Under the pieces are notes generated by a model. The model did not search any database. It was not told where the DNA came from and was given only the letters and a program-made list of their open reading frames with translations. This document shows positions 1 to 8,500 of a stretch of DNA of 64,000 bases, piece after piece (the stretch's first letter is position 1; each line of letters starts with the position of its first letter). The stretch covers positions 620,001 to 684,000 of the forward strand of contig CAWETE010000004.1 of assembly GCA_963811895.1 (NCBI GenBank), read 5' to 3'. A program made the translations under genes and the position numbers. Origin of the DNA: DASSUW01 sp963811895 (GTDB lineage: Bacteria; Actinomycetota; Thermoleophilia; Solirubrobacterales; Solirubrobacteraceae).

Positions 1-405
1 GTAGCGGGCCATGCCGCGGCCGAGCACGCGCTGGGCCTCCATCGCCTCCTCGTCGGGAAGCCCGGCCTGCCGGTACTGGTTGCCCAGGCGCGCCGCCTCG
101 AGGTCGCGCTCGCCGTAGACGCGCTCGTCCGGTCCCGGCACCGCCAGGCCCAGCACGCGCCGCTGGTCCTGGAAGAAGTCCAGGTCGAGGCCGCTCTTCT
201 CGGCGATCTCGCGCGCCGTGTAGCGCGCCTCCGAGGTCAGCAGCCGGTCGACCGGGAGCAGCGCGAGCCGCTCCTCGGCGACCGCGCGGCGAAGCTCCTC
301 GACCGGCACGCCGTCGGCGTGCAGCTTGTCGAGCAGGGCGCGGCGCGCGTCGCGGGCCGCCTCGTCGGCGCAGCTGTCGAGCAGTCCTTCTGCCGCCCAG
401 TCCAT
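1..405 (-). CDS. Adenylate cyclase regulatory-domain protein (3' end outside window)
   Basis: The 135 visible residues are all helical and charged. They run MDWAAEGLLD, then a segment ending LPVDRLLTSEARYTAREIA, then DLDFFQDQRRVLGL and GERDLEAARLGNQYRQAGLP. This matches my memory of the N-terminal autoregulatory domain of class III adenylate cyclases (Ad_Cy_reg type, as in the pH-sensing mycobacterial enzyme), which would be followed by a catalytic cyclase domain beyond the window edge. The ATG at 405 opens the frame; upstream lies the divergent SDR gene, 27 bp away. If the cyclase domain is present the product is a cytosolic or membrane-associated cAMP synthase. Only the regulatory part is seen, so activity is inferred. 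Confidence 0.75.
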   Translation of the reverse strand, partial: MDWAAEGLLDSCADEAARDARRALLDKLHADGVPVEELRRAVAEERLALLPVDRLLTSEARYTAREIAEKSGLDLDFFQDQRRVLGLAVPGPDERVYGERDLEAARLGNQYRQAGLPDEEAMEAQRVLGRGMARY

Positions 406-432
406 GTCGGCCCGGAAGGTACAGTCCGCGCC

Positions 433-1209
433 GTGCCCGAGCGCCGACCGATAGCCGGCCTGGTCGTCGCCGTGACCGGAGGCGCCCGCGGGATCGGGCA
501 CGCCACCGCCCGGGCACTGGAGGCGCGCGGCGCCCGCGTGATCACCGGCGACCTGCCCGAGCTCGACGTCACTTCGCGCGAGTCGTTCGCCGCCTGGCTC
601 GACGCGGCCGGCCCGCTCGACGTGCTGATCAACAACGCCGGCGTGATGCACGTCGGCCCGTTCCTCGAGGAGAGCGACGAGTGGACGCGGCGGCAGGTGG
701 ACGTGAACCTGCACGGCGTCATCCTCGGCATGAAGCTCGCGCTGCCGGCGATGGTCGCGCGCGGCTCGGGCCACGTGATCAACGTCGCCTCGGCGGCGGC
801 GAAGATCGGCGTGCCGCGCGAGGCGGTCTACGCGGCCAGCAAGCACGCCGTCCTCGGCGTCTCGCAGTCCGTGCGGCTCGAGCTGCGCGGCTCGGGCGTC
901 GACCTGTCGGTGGTCATGCCCGGGCTCGTGCGCACGGAGCTGGCGAGCGGGACGCTGAAGGGCGGGCTGGTCCTCGGCCCTGAGGACGTCGCGCAGGCGA
1001 TCGTCGCCACGATCGAGCGCCCGCGCTTCGACGTCTACGTGCCGCGCGCCTACGCCGCGGTCTCCACCGTCGGCCAGCTCCTGCCGCGCCGCGCCCGCGA
1101 GGCGGTGCTGCGCCTCGCCGGCGCGGAGCGCGCGACGGCCGGGACGACGCCCGAGCAGCGCGCCGCCTACGAGGCGCGCGTCCAGCGGAACACGTCGTCC
1201 GGGTCGTAG
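433..1209 (+). CDS. SDR-family NAD(P)-dependent oxidoreductase
   Basis: A classical short-chain dehydrogenase of 258 residues. The cofactor motif TGGARGIG is at residues 15-22, NNAG at 67-70, catalytic Ser at about 120, and YxxxK (YAASK) at 133-137. It would oxidise or reduce an alcohol or ketone; the substrate cannot be read from the sequence. The frame is open from an ATG at 319, but that region encodes the start of the divergent cyclase gene. The GTG at 433 begins just before the first Rossmann strand, so it is chosen. The 3' end overlaps the convergent oxidase gene by 43 bp. Confidence 0.85.
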   Translation: MPERRPIAGLVVAVTGGARGIGHATARALEARGARVITGDLPELDVTSRESFAAWLDAAGPLDVLINNAGVMHVGPFLEESDEWTRRQVDVNLHGVILGMKLALPAMVARGSGHVINVASAAAKIGVPREAVYAASKHAVLGVSQSVRLELRGSGVDLSVVMPGLVRTELASGTLKGGLVLGPEDVAQAIVATIERPRFDVYVPRAYAAVSTVGQLLPRRAREAVLRLAGAERATAGTTPEQRAAYEARVQRNTSSGS

Positions 1210-3332
1210 GCCCGCTTGACCTCCATCACGCGGTCGTAGTTGGCGCCGTACGCGGCGCGGATGCGGTCCTCGCCCTCGTCGGCGCTCTGGAAGTTGATGT
1301 AGCTGCCGCCCGTGCCGAACGGCCGGACGCGCTCGTAGCCGGCCCGGATCCAGTCGCGGAACGCGTCCGCCTGCGGCTCGTCCGGCGCCCACGCGCCGAT
1401 CAGGCCGTAGACGTACTGCGCATCGCGGTTGCCGACCGCGCCGTCGTCGTCCTCGTGGTCGTTGAGGGCGCCGCCGGGATGCAGGATGCCGAGCTGCGCG
1501 AGCGGGATCGGGCACTCGCCGGCGAGCTCCTGGAAGGTCTCGAGGAAGCCGTCGCCGAGCTCGGCGAGGTAGTCGCTCTTCCAGTAGTAGTGCTCGCCCT
1601 TGGGCTCGCTGCCGTCGAGCAGCGACTGGACCTCGGTGTACGGCCGCTCGGCCACCACGTCGAACACCGGCTCGCCGAGCGCGCGGATCGGCGCCAGCGC
1701 CTCCTCGGCGCGGTCGCCGCTGTAGCAGACGGCCATCGCGCAGACGCGCTCGCCATGCCACTCGGGCGGGACGAACGGCGCCGCGGGAGCGCGGACGGCG
1801 AGCAGCCACACCGCCAGCTCGCGCGGAGCGTCGGCGCTGAAGGTCCGGTACGCGTCGAAGATCTCGGCGGCGCGCTCGAACGGCCACGCGATCAGGCCGC
1901 CGACGACGGTCGGGCCGACCTCGTGCAGCCGGAACGTGAACTCGGTCACCACCCCGAGCCGCGCCCCGGCGCCGCGCAGCGCCCAGAACAGGTCGGCGTG
2001 CTCGTCGCGGCTCGCGCGCCGCACCTGCCCGTCGGCGGTGACGATCTCGGCCGCGAGCAGGTTGTCGACGGTCCAGCCGAAGCGGCGCGACAGGTAGCCG
2101 ATCCCGCCGCCGAGCGTGAGGCCGGCCACGCCGACCTCGGAGTAGAAGCCGAGCGGCACGGCCAGGCCGTGCTCCTGGGTCGCGCGGTCGACGTCGCCGA
2201 GCAGGCAGCCCGCCTGCACGGTGGCGGTGCGCGCGACCGGGTCCACGTCGACGCCGCGCAGGGCCGACATGTCGAGGGTCAGCCCGCCGGGGGCGTGCGC
2301 GGTGCCCGCGATGTTGTGGCCGCCGCCGCGCGCGGCCACCGGGAGGCCGTGGTCGCGGGCGAAGAGCACGGCGCGCACCACGTCGTCCGTGCCGGCCGGC
2401 CGGAAGGCGTAGGCCGGCCTGGTCCGGTTCATGCCGTTCCAGAGCAGGGTCGCCTCGGCGAAGCCGTCGTCGTGGGGGCGCAGGAAGCCCGCCGGCGGCT
2501 CGGCGAGCGCCCGCCGGAGCGCGCGGACGAGCGCCTCGGGCTGCTCGACCGGCGGGTCGTCGGCGCAGTCCTCGATCACGTGCAGCGGCCAGCCGTGGCG
2601 GACGCTCGCCGCCTCGGCGACCTCGAGCGGCGTCGCCAGGTCGTGCCGGCCCCAGATCAGCGCGGTCGGGACCGCGATCCGCTCCAGCTCGGCATCGGGG
2701 ATCGCGGGCACGCCGAAACGCTCCATCAGGCCGTCGAGCGCGGCCATCACGCTCGGGGTCTGCGCACGGTCGAGGTTGTAGGCCGCAAACGCGCGCCACC
2801 ACTCGCCGGTCCGCTCGCGCAGGCCGTCGAGGTCGACCGCGCAGTACCGCCACAGCTCGTCGTGGGTGCGCTCGCTCGGGTCGGTCAGGAACGCGTGCAG
2901 AGCGGTGCCGAACCGCGGCGCCGGCTCGAACGACCGCAGGCCGAGCGCGTCGACCAGCACGAGGTGGGCGAGCTCGTGCCCGGCGGCGAAGCGCGCGGCG
3001 ATCGCGCCGCTGACCGCGTGGCCGACGAGCACCGGCGGCTCGGCGCACGTGCGCTCGATCAGCTCGCCGAGCCAGTCGAGCACGCGGTCGGGCTCGACGG
3101 GCTCGGACGCGCCCTGGCCCGGCAGGTCAGGAGCGATCACACGGTGGGTGGCGGCGAGCGGGCCGAGCACGCGTGCCCAGTGGGTGGCGTTGCCGCCGGG
3201 ACCGTGCAGCAGCACGACGGGCGGCCCGTCGCCGCCCTCGAGCACGACGGTCTCGGCGCCGGCGATCGTCAGCCGCAACTCGGCGACGGGAACGCCCTCG
3301 AGCAGCTGCTCGCGAAGGGTGGTGGTGGTCAT
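1167..3332 (-). CDS. Alpha/beta-hydrolase-like domain fused to BBE-type FAD oxidase
   Basis: A two-domain protein of 721 residues. Residues 1-275 have the alpha/beta-hydrolase fold: HGPGGN oxyanion loop at 43-48 and the acid-site motif WGRHD at 227-231. The nucleophile elbow reads GHAVSG (104-109), with Ala106 where Ser belongs, and the usual GCGHxPxxEQP His region reads DCADDPPVEQP. Catalysis by this half is therefore unlikely. Residues 285-721 are a berberine-bridge-type FAD oxidase: RGGGHNIAG at 335-343 with His339 as the probable 8-alpha flavin attachment site, GLTLGGGIGYL, and a C-terminal BBE segment containing YINFQ. The Cys of bicovalent members is absent. It lies 86 bp downstream of a LuxR regulator on the same strand. 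It probably oxidises a sugar or small alcohol; the substrate is unknown. Confidence 0.88.
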   Translation of the reverse strand: MTTTTLREQLLEGVPVAELRLTIAGAETVVLEGGDGPPVVLLHGPGGNATHWARVLGPLAATHRVIAPDLPGQGASEPVEPDRVLDWLGELIERTCAEPPVLVGHAVSGAIAARFAAGHELAHLVLVDALGLRSFEPAPRFGTALHAFLTDPSERTHDELWRYCAVDLDGLRERTGEWWRAFAAYNLDRAQTPSVMAALDGLMERFGVPAIPDAELERIAVPTALIWGRHDLATPLEVAEAASVRHGWPLHVIEDCADDPPVEQPEALVRALRRALAEPPAGFLRPHDDGFAEATLLWNGMNRTRPAYAFRPAGTDDVVRAVLFARDHGLPVAARGGGHNIAGTAHAPGGLTLDMSALRGVDVDPVARTATVQAGCLLGDVDRATQEHGLAVPLGFYSEVGVAGLTLGGGIGYLSRRFGWTVDNLLAAEIVTADGQVRRASRDEHADLFWALRGAGARLGVVTEFTFRLHEVGPTVVGGLIAWPFERAAEIFDAYRTFSADAPRELAVWLLAVRAPAAPFVPPEWHGERVCAMAVCYSGDRAEEALAPIRALGEPVFDVVAERPYTEVQSLLDGSEPKGEHYYWKSDYLAELGDGFLETFQELAGECPIPLAQLGILHPGGALNDHEDDDGAVGNRDAQYVYGLIGAWAPDEPQADAFRDWIRAGYERVRPFGTGGSYINFQSADEGEDRIRAAYGANYDRVMEVKRAYDPDDVFRWTRAS

Positions 3333-3418
3333 GCGCCGACGCTACGAGCGCGTGGAGCGCGCGACTTCGGGGCGATCACCCAATCCGCGGCGCCGCCGCG
3401 ATGGGTGATTCCACGCAG

Positions 3419-5005
3419 TCAGACCAGCCCGTGCTCGTACGCGAACGCGGTCGCGGCCGCGCGCGTCGACAGGCCGAGCTTGGCGAAGATGTTGCTCACG
3501 TGGCGCTCCACGGTCCGCTCGCTGAGCACGAGCTCGGCCGCGATCGCCTTGTTCGTCGCGCCCGCGGCCACGAGCCGCAGCACCTGCAGCTCGCGCGGCG
3601 AGAGCCCGTGCGCCTCGTCGCGCGCGGCGAGCGCCGCCACGTCGGGCGCCGCGCCGAGCCGCTCGAACACGGCGCGCGCCGCGTCGAGGCCGAGCGCCGC
3701 CGAGTCCTCGTCGCCGAGCGCCGCACAGGCGCGCGCGACGAGCACCCGCGCGCGTGCCGCCTCGTACGGCGCGTCGAGGTCGTGCCAGGCCGCCTCCGCC
3801 TCGCGCAGAGCGGTCAGCGCGCCACTGGCGTCGCCGGCGTCGAGCGTGACCGCGCCGCGGGCGTGGGCGACGATCGCGTCGAGCAGCGCGCAGGGGCGCG
3901 CGGCGGCGAGCCGCTCGAGCTCGTGGCACGCGGCGCGCGCCGTCTCGCCGTCGCCCGTGGCGAGCGCGATCTCGACCTGCGCGGGCAGCAGCCGAGCGCG
4001 CGGGAGCGGATCGCCGGTCTCGCCGACGGCGCGGTCGATCGCCGCGGCGGCCGCGTCGCCGCGGCCCTGCGCCAGCCGCAGCAGCGCCAGTCCCGGCTGC
4101 GGCTCGGGTCCGTGGCGGCTCGACTCGCGATATGCGCGCTCGGCAGCCGCGAAGTCGCCCCGGAGGCGGTGCAGCTCGCCCTGGCGATAGAAGGCGCCGC
4201 CGGCCGCCCGCACGTCGGCGCGGCTCGCGATCGCATGCTGCGCCGCCGCGAGCGCCTCGTCCCAGGCGCCGCGCACCTGCATGATCTCGGCGCGGTGGAC
4301 GAGGCAGCGGCCGGTGAACATCACGAGGTCGGGCTGCTGCTCGCACCAGCTGGTCATCGCCGCGGTCCAGTCCTGGGCCCGGCGCAGCTCGTGCAGCTGC
4401 TGGCAGCCGTCGATCACGCTGCAGTACAGGAGCCCCGTGGCGACCGGCGACACCTCGCCGGCCACCGCGGTCAGCATGGCCTCGTCGAGCAGCGCCAGCC
4501 CTTCGTCGATCCGGTCCAGCCGCACGAGGCAGAGGCCCTCCTCGTGGACGGCGAGCGAGAAGAGGTCGCCGTCGCCGAAGCGGCGGCCGATCTCGGCGCC
4601 CTCGGCGGCGCCGGCGCGACCGACCTCGGGGTCCGGCGCGCCGAAGGTCTCCAGCAGCCGGAGGTAGCCGCGCTCCGCGCAGTCGCGATCCTCGAGCAGC
4701 CGCTGCGCTCGGGCGAGCCAGCCGCTCGCCCGGCCCGCCTCGCCGCGCGACGACCGGATCAGCCCGAGCCAGAACGCGCACCGCACGGCGCGCTCCACCT
4801 CGCCCGCCGCGAAGTGCGCGTTATGCGCACGCTCGAGCACGTCGAGGTACTCGAGCTCCTGGCCGAGCATGAAGGCGGCGGTCGCCAGCCGCTCCAGGTC
4901 CTCGCCGCCGAGCTCTGCCGGCACCGACAGCGCGGCGTGGGCGTCCTTCCACGCCCGTCGCGCGAAGGCCTCGCGGCCGCGCTGCACGTGATCGGCGGCG
5001 TCCAC
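3419..5005 (-). CDS. LuxR-family transcriptional regulator with TPR-like N-terminal region
   Basis: The product has 528 residues. The first ~450 are alanine- and arginine-rich helical repeats resembling TPR arrays. The C-terminal ~65 residues are a GerE/LuxR helix-turn-helix (SPRELQVLRLVAAGATNKAIA followed by SERTVERHVSNIFAKLG). There is no ATPase domain, so it is not a full LAL protein. The start is the GTG at 5005; a GGAGG directly abuts it with no spacer, so the GTG six codons in is an alternative. It is transcribed toward the hydrolase-oxidase fusion 86 bp away and may control it (inference). Its 5' end faces the TPP-regulated operon. Confidence 0.85.
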   Translation of the reverse strand: MDAADHVQRGREAFARRAWKDAHAALSVPAELGGEDLERLATAAFMLGQELEYLDVLERAHNAHFAAGEVERAVRCAFWLGLIRSSRGEAGRASGWLARAQRLLEDRDCAERGYLRLLETFGAPDPEVGRAGAAEGAEIGRRFGDGDLFSLAVHEEGLCLVRLDRIDEGLALLDEAMLTAVAGEVSPVATGLLYCSVIDGCQQLHELRRAQDWTAAMTSWCEQQPDLVMFTGRCLVHRAEIMQVRGAWDEALAAAQHAIASRADVRAAGGAFYRQGELHRLRGDFAAAERAYRESSRHGPEPQPGLALLRLAQGRGDAAAAAIDRAVGETGDPLPRARLLPAQVEIALATGDGETARAACHELERLAAARPCALLDAIVAHARGAVTLDAGDASGALTALREAEAAWHDLDAPYEAARARVLVARACAALGDEDSAALGLDAARAVFERLGAAPDVAALAARDEAHGLSPRELQVLRLVAAGATNKAIAAELVLSERTVERHVSNIFAKLGLSTRAAATAFAYEHGLV

Positions 5006-5012
5006 CCTCCAG

Positions 5013-5018
5013 TAAGCT
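5013..5018 (+). promoter_or_regulatory. Possible -10 element of the thiamine importer operon
   Basis: TAAGCT fits the actinobacterial TAnnnT pattern and sits about 20 bp before the TPP riboswitch, where a -10 would be expected. No convincing -35 is visible upstream. Confidence 0.35.
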
Positions 5019-5034
5019 AGTCGCGATCGAAAAC

Positions 5035-5123
5035 CCAGGGGGGCTGGGGAGAACGCCCGGCTGAGATAGGTCCTCGCTGGATCTGACCCTTCGAACCTGT
5101 GGGGTAATGCCCGCGGAGGGAGC
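5035..5123 (+). promoter_or_regulatory. TPP riboswitch (THI element)
   Basis: All conserved THI-box blocks are present in order: a GC-rich P1/P2 strand, CTGAGAT at 5061-5067, GACCC at 5085-5089, GAACCTG at 5093-5099, GTAATGCC at 5104-5111 and GCGGAGGGA at 5113-5121. The final GGAGGGAG is both the closing strand of the aptamer and the ribosome binding site of the ABC ATPase gene, whose ATG is at 5125. There is no expression platform between them. Thiamine pyrophosphate binding should therefore hide the ribosome binding site directly and shut down translation of the importer. Confidence 0.95.
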
Positions 5124-5124
5124 G

Positions 5125-5874
5125 ATGCGGACCGAGGTCGAGGCTCCCGGTGTGGAGCCTCGCGACGTCTCCGGCGGCGTCACCGTCACCGGAGTTCAGA
5201 AGGCCTTCGGGGCCGTCAAGGCCCTCGACGGCGTGTCGTTGCGCGCGGCTCCGCGCGAGGTCGTCGCCGTGGCCGGGCCGAGCGGCTGCGGCAAGTCGAC
5301 GCTGCTCGAGCTGGTCTGCGGGCTGGCGCAGGCGGACGCGGGCACGATCGAGGCGCCGCCGGCCGCGCTGATGCCGCAGCGCGACGGGCTGCTTCCGTGG
5401 CTGAACGCGCTCGACAATGCGGCGCTGGCGCTGCGCGTGGGCGGCGTCGGCAGGTCGGCCGCGCGGGCCGCCGCGCACGCGCACTTCGCCGCCTTCGGGC
5501 TCGAGGGCTTCGAGCGGGCGCGGCCGGGCGAGCTGTCGGGCGGCATGCGCCAGCGGGTGGCGTTCCTGCGCACGCTGCTGGCCGGGCGGCCGCTGCTGTG
5601 CCTCGACGAGCCGTTCGGGGCGCTCGACGCCCTCACGCGGACGCAGATGCAGCAGTGGCTGGCCGAGGCGCTCCTGCGCGAGCCGCGCACCGTGCTGCTG
5701 GTGACGCACGACGTCGAGGAGGCCGTGCTGCTGGCCGACCGGATCGTGCTGCTCTCCCCGCGCCCCGGGCGTGTGGTGGAGACGATCGAGGTGGCGCTGC
5801 CGCGGCCGCGCCACCGCTCCGACTCCGGCGTGGTCGCGCTGCGCGAGCGGGCGATGGAGGTGCTGGGCGCGTGA
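5125..5874 (+). CDS. thiZ: ABC transporter ATPase, thiamine-precursor importer (ThiZ-like)
   Basis: An ABC ATPase of 249 residues: Walker A GPSGCGKST at 51-59, a Q-loop in LMPQRDGLLPW, signature LSGGMRQR, Walker B LLCLDEP, and switch VTHD. It resembles the NitT/TauT/SsuB ATPase group, as ThiZ does. It energises uptake through the following permease and binding lipoprotein. An ATG at 5107 is in frame but lies inside the riboswitch core, so the ATG at 5125, four bases after the GGAGGGA segment, is chosen. The stop overlaps the permease GTG by four bases. Confidence 0.9.
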   Translation: MRTEVEAPGVEPRDVSGGVTVTGVQKAFGAVKALDGVSLRAAPREVVAVAGPSGCGKSTLLELVCGLAQADAGTIEAPPAALMPQRDGLLPWLNALDNAALALRVGGVGRSAARAAAHAHFAAFGLEGFERARPGELSGGMRQRVAFLRTLLAGRPLLCLDEPFGALDALTRTQMQQWLAEALLREPRTVLLVTHDVEEAVLLADRIVLLSPRPGRVVETIEVALPRPRHRSDSGVVALRERAMEVLGA

Positions 5875-6617
5875 CCGCCGCGCTGATCGTGCTCGTCGGC
5901 CTCGGCGCATGGGAGGCGATCGTGCGGCTCGGGCTCGTCGACGAGCTGATCCTGCCCGCGCCCACCCAGGTGCTCGAGGCGCTGTGGACCGACCGCGCGC
6001 TGCTGGCGCCCGACCTGGCGGTCACGACGTGGGAGGTCGTGCTCGGCCTCGCCGCCGCGATCGCCGCCGGCGCCGCGCTCGGCATAGCCATGCACGTCTC
6101 CCCCGGCGCCCGGCGCGCGCTGCGGCCGCTGGTGATCGGCTCGCAGGCCGTGCCCGTCCCGGTGATCGCCCCGCTCGTCGTGCTCGTGCTCGGCTTCGGC
6201 CTCGGCCCCAAGGTCCTGCTGGTGGCGCTCGTCTGCTTCTTCCCCGTCGCCATCAACCTCTATGACGGCCTGCGCGACACCGATCCCGACGCGCGCAAGC
6301 TGCTGCGCTCGCTCGACGCCACGCGCTGGCAGACGCTGCGCATGCTCGAGCTGCCGAGCGCGCTGCCCGCCACCTTCACCGGCATCAAGATCGCCGCCGC
6401 GGTGGCCGTCATCGGCGCCGTGTTCGCCGAGTGGTCGGGCTCCAGCGAGGGCCTCGGCCACGCGCTGCTGACCGCCAACGGCCAGCTCGCCACCGCGCGC
6501 GCCTTCGCCGCCACGCTCTTGCTGTTCCTGCTGGCCATCTGCCTCTACGGGGCCTTCGCGCTGCTCGAGCGGCGCGTCGCCGGCTGGACGCCCCGCTCCC
6601 GACCCGGAGGACCATGA
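5871..6617 (+). CDS. thiX: ABC transporter permease, thiamine-precursor importer (ThiX-like)
   Basis: A very hydrophobic 248-residue protein with about six membrane segments. It carries the binding-protein-dependent permease coupling loop around residues 135-155 (YDGLRDTDPDARKLLRSL region), typical of the SsuC/TauC/ThiX group. The GTG start at 5871 overlaps the ATPase stop, and its own stop overlaps the ATG of the next gene (ATGA). The three genes form one translationally coupled operon under the TPP riboswitch. The likely substrate is HMP or a formylaminopyrimidine-like precursor. Confidence 0.88.
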   Translation: MTAALIVLVGLGAWEAIVRLGLVDELILPAPTQVLEALWTDRALLAPDLAVTTWEVVLGLAAAIAAGAALGIAMHVSPGARRALRPLVIGSQAVPVPVIAPLVVLVLGFGLGPKVLLVALVCFFPVAINLYDGLRDTDPDARKLLRSLDATRWQTLRMLELPSALPATFTGIKIAAAVAVIGAVFAEWSGSSEGLGHALLTANGQLATARAFAATLLLFLLAICLYGAFALLERRVAGWTPRSRPGGP

Positions 6618-7648
6618 CCCGCCTGCTGCTCCCCTTCTCGCTCCTGCTCGCCCTGCTCGCCGGCTGCGGCGAGAAGGAGGAGCCCACCGGCGACGGCTCG
6701 ACCCGCAGCGAGCCGTTCACCGTGATGCTCGACTACTTCCCCAACGCCGACCACGCCGGCATCTACGCGGCGCAGGCGAGCGGCGAGTACGAGCGCGCCG
6801 GGCTCGACGTGAAGATCCAGCCGCCGCCGGACGCCGCGGCGCCGCTCAAGCTGCTGCAGGCCGGCCGCGTCGACCTCGCGATCTCCTACGAGCCCGAGCT
6901 GCTGCTGGCGCGCGACCAGGGCGCCGACCTCGTCGCCGTCGGGGCGCTGGTGCAGAAGCCGCTGACCTCGCTGATGTCGCTCGGCGAGAAGGCGATCACC
7001 GATCCCAGGCAGCTCGAGGACAAGCGCGTCGGCACCTCGGGCCTCGCCTACCAGTCCGCCTACCTGCGCACGATCCTCGAGGAGGCGGGCGTCGACCCGA
7101 GCTCGGTCAAGGAGACCAACGTCGGCTTCAAGCTCACGCAGGCGATGCTGTCCAAGCAGGTCGACGCGACGCTGGGCGCGTTCTGGAACTACGAGGGCGT
7201 CGACCTCGAGCGGCGCCACAAGGACCCCGAGATCCGGCGGATGGAGGACCTCGGCGTGCCGGCGTACAACGAGCTGATCTTCGTCGTCCGCCGCTCGGAC
7301 CTCGGCAGGGAGGGCGCGTCGAAGCTGCGCCGCTTCCTCCAGGCCACCGCACGCGGCCACGAGCTGCTCGAGGACGACCCCGGCAAGGGCGTGGATGCGC
7401 TGCTGGAGGCCGACCCGGGGCTCGACCGCGGGCTGCAGGAGGCCGCCGTCAAGGCGACGCTGCCGGTCTTCTTCCCCGAGGACGAGGACCGGCCGTTCGG
7501 CTTCCAGGACCCCGAGGAGTGGGCGGCCTACGAGCGCTGGATGCGCGACAGCGGGCTGCTCAAGCAGCCAGTCGGCGAGCGGGCGCCGCTGACCAACGAG
7601 TTCCTGCCCGGCGAGGGGCTGGACCCCGGGACATCGGGGCTCGAATGA
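6614..7648 (+). CDS. thiY: Pyrimidine-precursor-binding lipoprotein, NMT1/THI5-like (ThiY)
   Basis: A solute-binding protein of 344 residues. The N-terminus has a lipoprotein signal with lipobox LLAG-C (Cys18). The body is NMT1/THI5-like: VMLDYFPNADHAGIYAA near residues 36-52, then a periplasmic-binding-protein type 2 fold and a C-terminal LTNEFLP segment typical of ThiY. A GGAGG lies 3 bases before the ATG. It would capture a thiamine pyrimidine precursor outside the membrane and deliver it to the permease. Its last 89 bp overlap the convergent alkA gene. Confidence 0.9.
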   Translation: MTRLLLPFSLLLALLAGCGEKEEPTGDGSTRSEPFTVMLDYFPNADHAGIYAAQASGEYERAGLDVKIQPPPDAAAPLKLLQAGRVDLAISYEPELLLARDQGADLVAVGALVQKPLTSLMSLGEKAITDPRQLEDKRVGTSGLAYQSAYLRTILEEAGVDPSSVKETNVGFKLTQAMLSKQVDATLGAFWNYEGVDLERRHKDPEIRRMEDLGVPAYNELIFVVRRSDLGREGASKLRRFLQATARGHELLEDDPGKGVDALLEADPGLDRGLQEAAVKATLPVFFPEDEDRPFGFQDPEEWAAYERWMRDSGLLKQPVGERAPLTNEFLPGEGLDPGTSGLE

Positions 7649-8500
7649 GCCCGCGCGCGGCGGCGTGCATCAGGTGCACGCCGGCGAGCCCCTTCCACTC
7701 GCCGTAGGGCTCGAAGAACCCGCGCACCTCTGCCTCGTCGGCGCGCGCCTTCGGATTGCCCGTGACCAGGCGGCCGACGATCTTGAGGAAGCCGAGGTCG
7801 CCGGCCGGGACGTGGTCGTAGCGGCCCTGGCCGTGGAGGGCGACCATCTCGCACGTCCACGGGCCGATCTCGCGCATCGAGCGCAGCCGGCGCAGGTCGT
7901 GGTCGCGCAGGTCGAGCCGCCCGGCCGCCACCGCCTCGGCGCACCGGCGCATGGCCAGCGCGCGCTTGGGAGCGAGGTCGAAGGCCACGAGCCGGGCGGG
8001 CGCCTGGGTGGCGATCGCCGCGGGCGCGGGCGCGTCGCGCAGGCCGGTGGCCGGGCAGCGGTAGCCGAAGGCGCGGATGAGACGGCGCTGGATCTCCATC
8101 GCCCGCTGGAGCTCGATCAGCTGCTCGGTGATCGCGCTCAGCAGCGTCTCCCACGGCTGCGGCTGCCGGCGCACGCGCAGGCCGGGGTTGGACCGGACCG
8201 CCTGCCCGATCACGAGGTCGTCGCGGAAGCGGTCGTAGAACGGGCGCAGGTCGTCGTCGACGCTGGTGGCGAAGCGCATCCGCGCCGATTCCGGCCCGCG
8301 CGCGCCGCCTCTGTCTCCGCGCGGGCGGCAAACAGCACGCGGTCGGCCGCCGGCTGGACGATCCCGACCAGGACCGGCTCGCCGTCGATCCGCATCAGCC
8401 GCTGCAGCGCGGCGCCGCGGCGGCGCTGCAGACCGTCCATCGAGGCGCCTCCGAGGCGGAACGGCCACGGCGGCCGCACCTCCTCACGGAGCTCGATCAC
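7560..8500 (-). CDS. alkA: DNA-3-methyladenine glycosylase II (AlkA-like), frame broken near 8300
   Basis: The C-terminal two thirds is an HhH-GPD glycosylase: a helix-hairpin-helix around MREIGPWTCEMVALHGQGR and the catalytic Asp in PAGDLGFLK. It removes alkylated bases in base excision repair. The N-terminal part (MIELREEVRPPWPFRLGG, then VLVGIVQPAADRVLFAAR) lies in another frame starting at the GTG at 8500. The two halves join at about 8296-8310 in a GCGCGCG run where two surplus bases, or one missing base, would restore the frame. The GTG overlaps the stop of the upstream small membrane gene, so both are co-transcribed. The 3' end overlaps thiY on the opposite strand. Confidence 0.82.

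Noticed and set aside
319..432. Longer N-terminus for the SDR gene from ATG 319
   Set aside because: The extra residues are antisense to the divergent cyclase-domain gene and precede the normal Rossmann start.
1455..4190. Long plus-strand open frame (911 codons) across the oxidase and LuxR genes
   Set aside because: Composition is Arg/Ala/Gly-rich without motifs; it is the antisense shadow of well-supported minus-strand genes in GC-rich DNA.
5107..5124. In-frame ATG for the ThiZ-like ATPase inside the TPP riboswitch
   Set aside because: It is part of the conserved TAATGCC aptamer element; the ATG at 5125 has the ribosome binding site.
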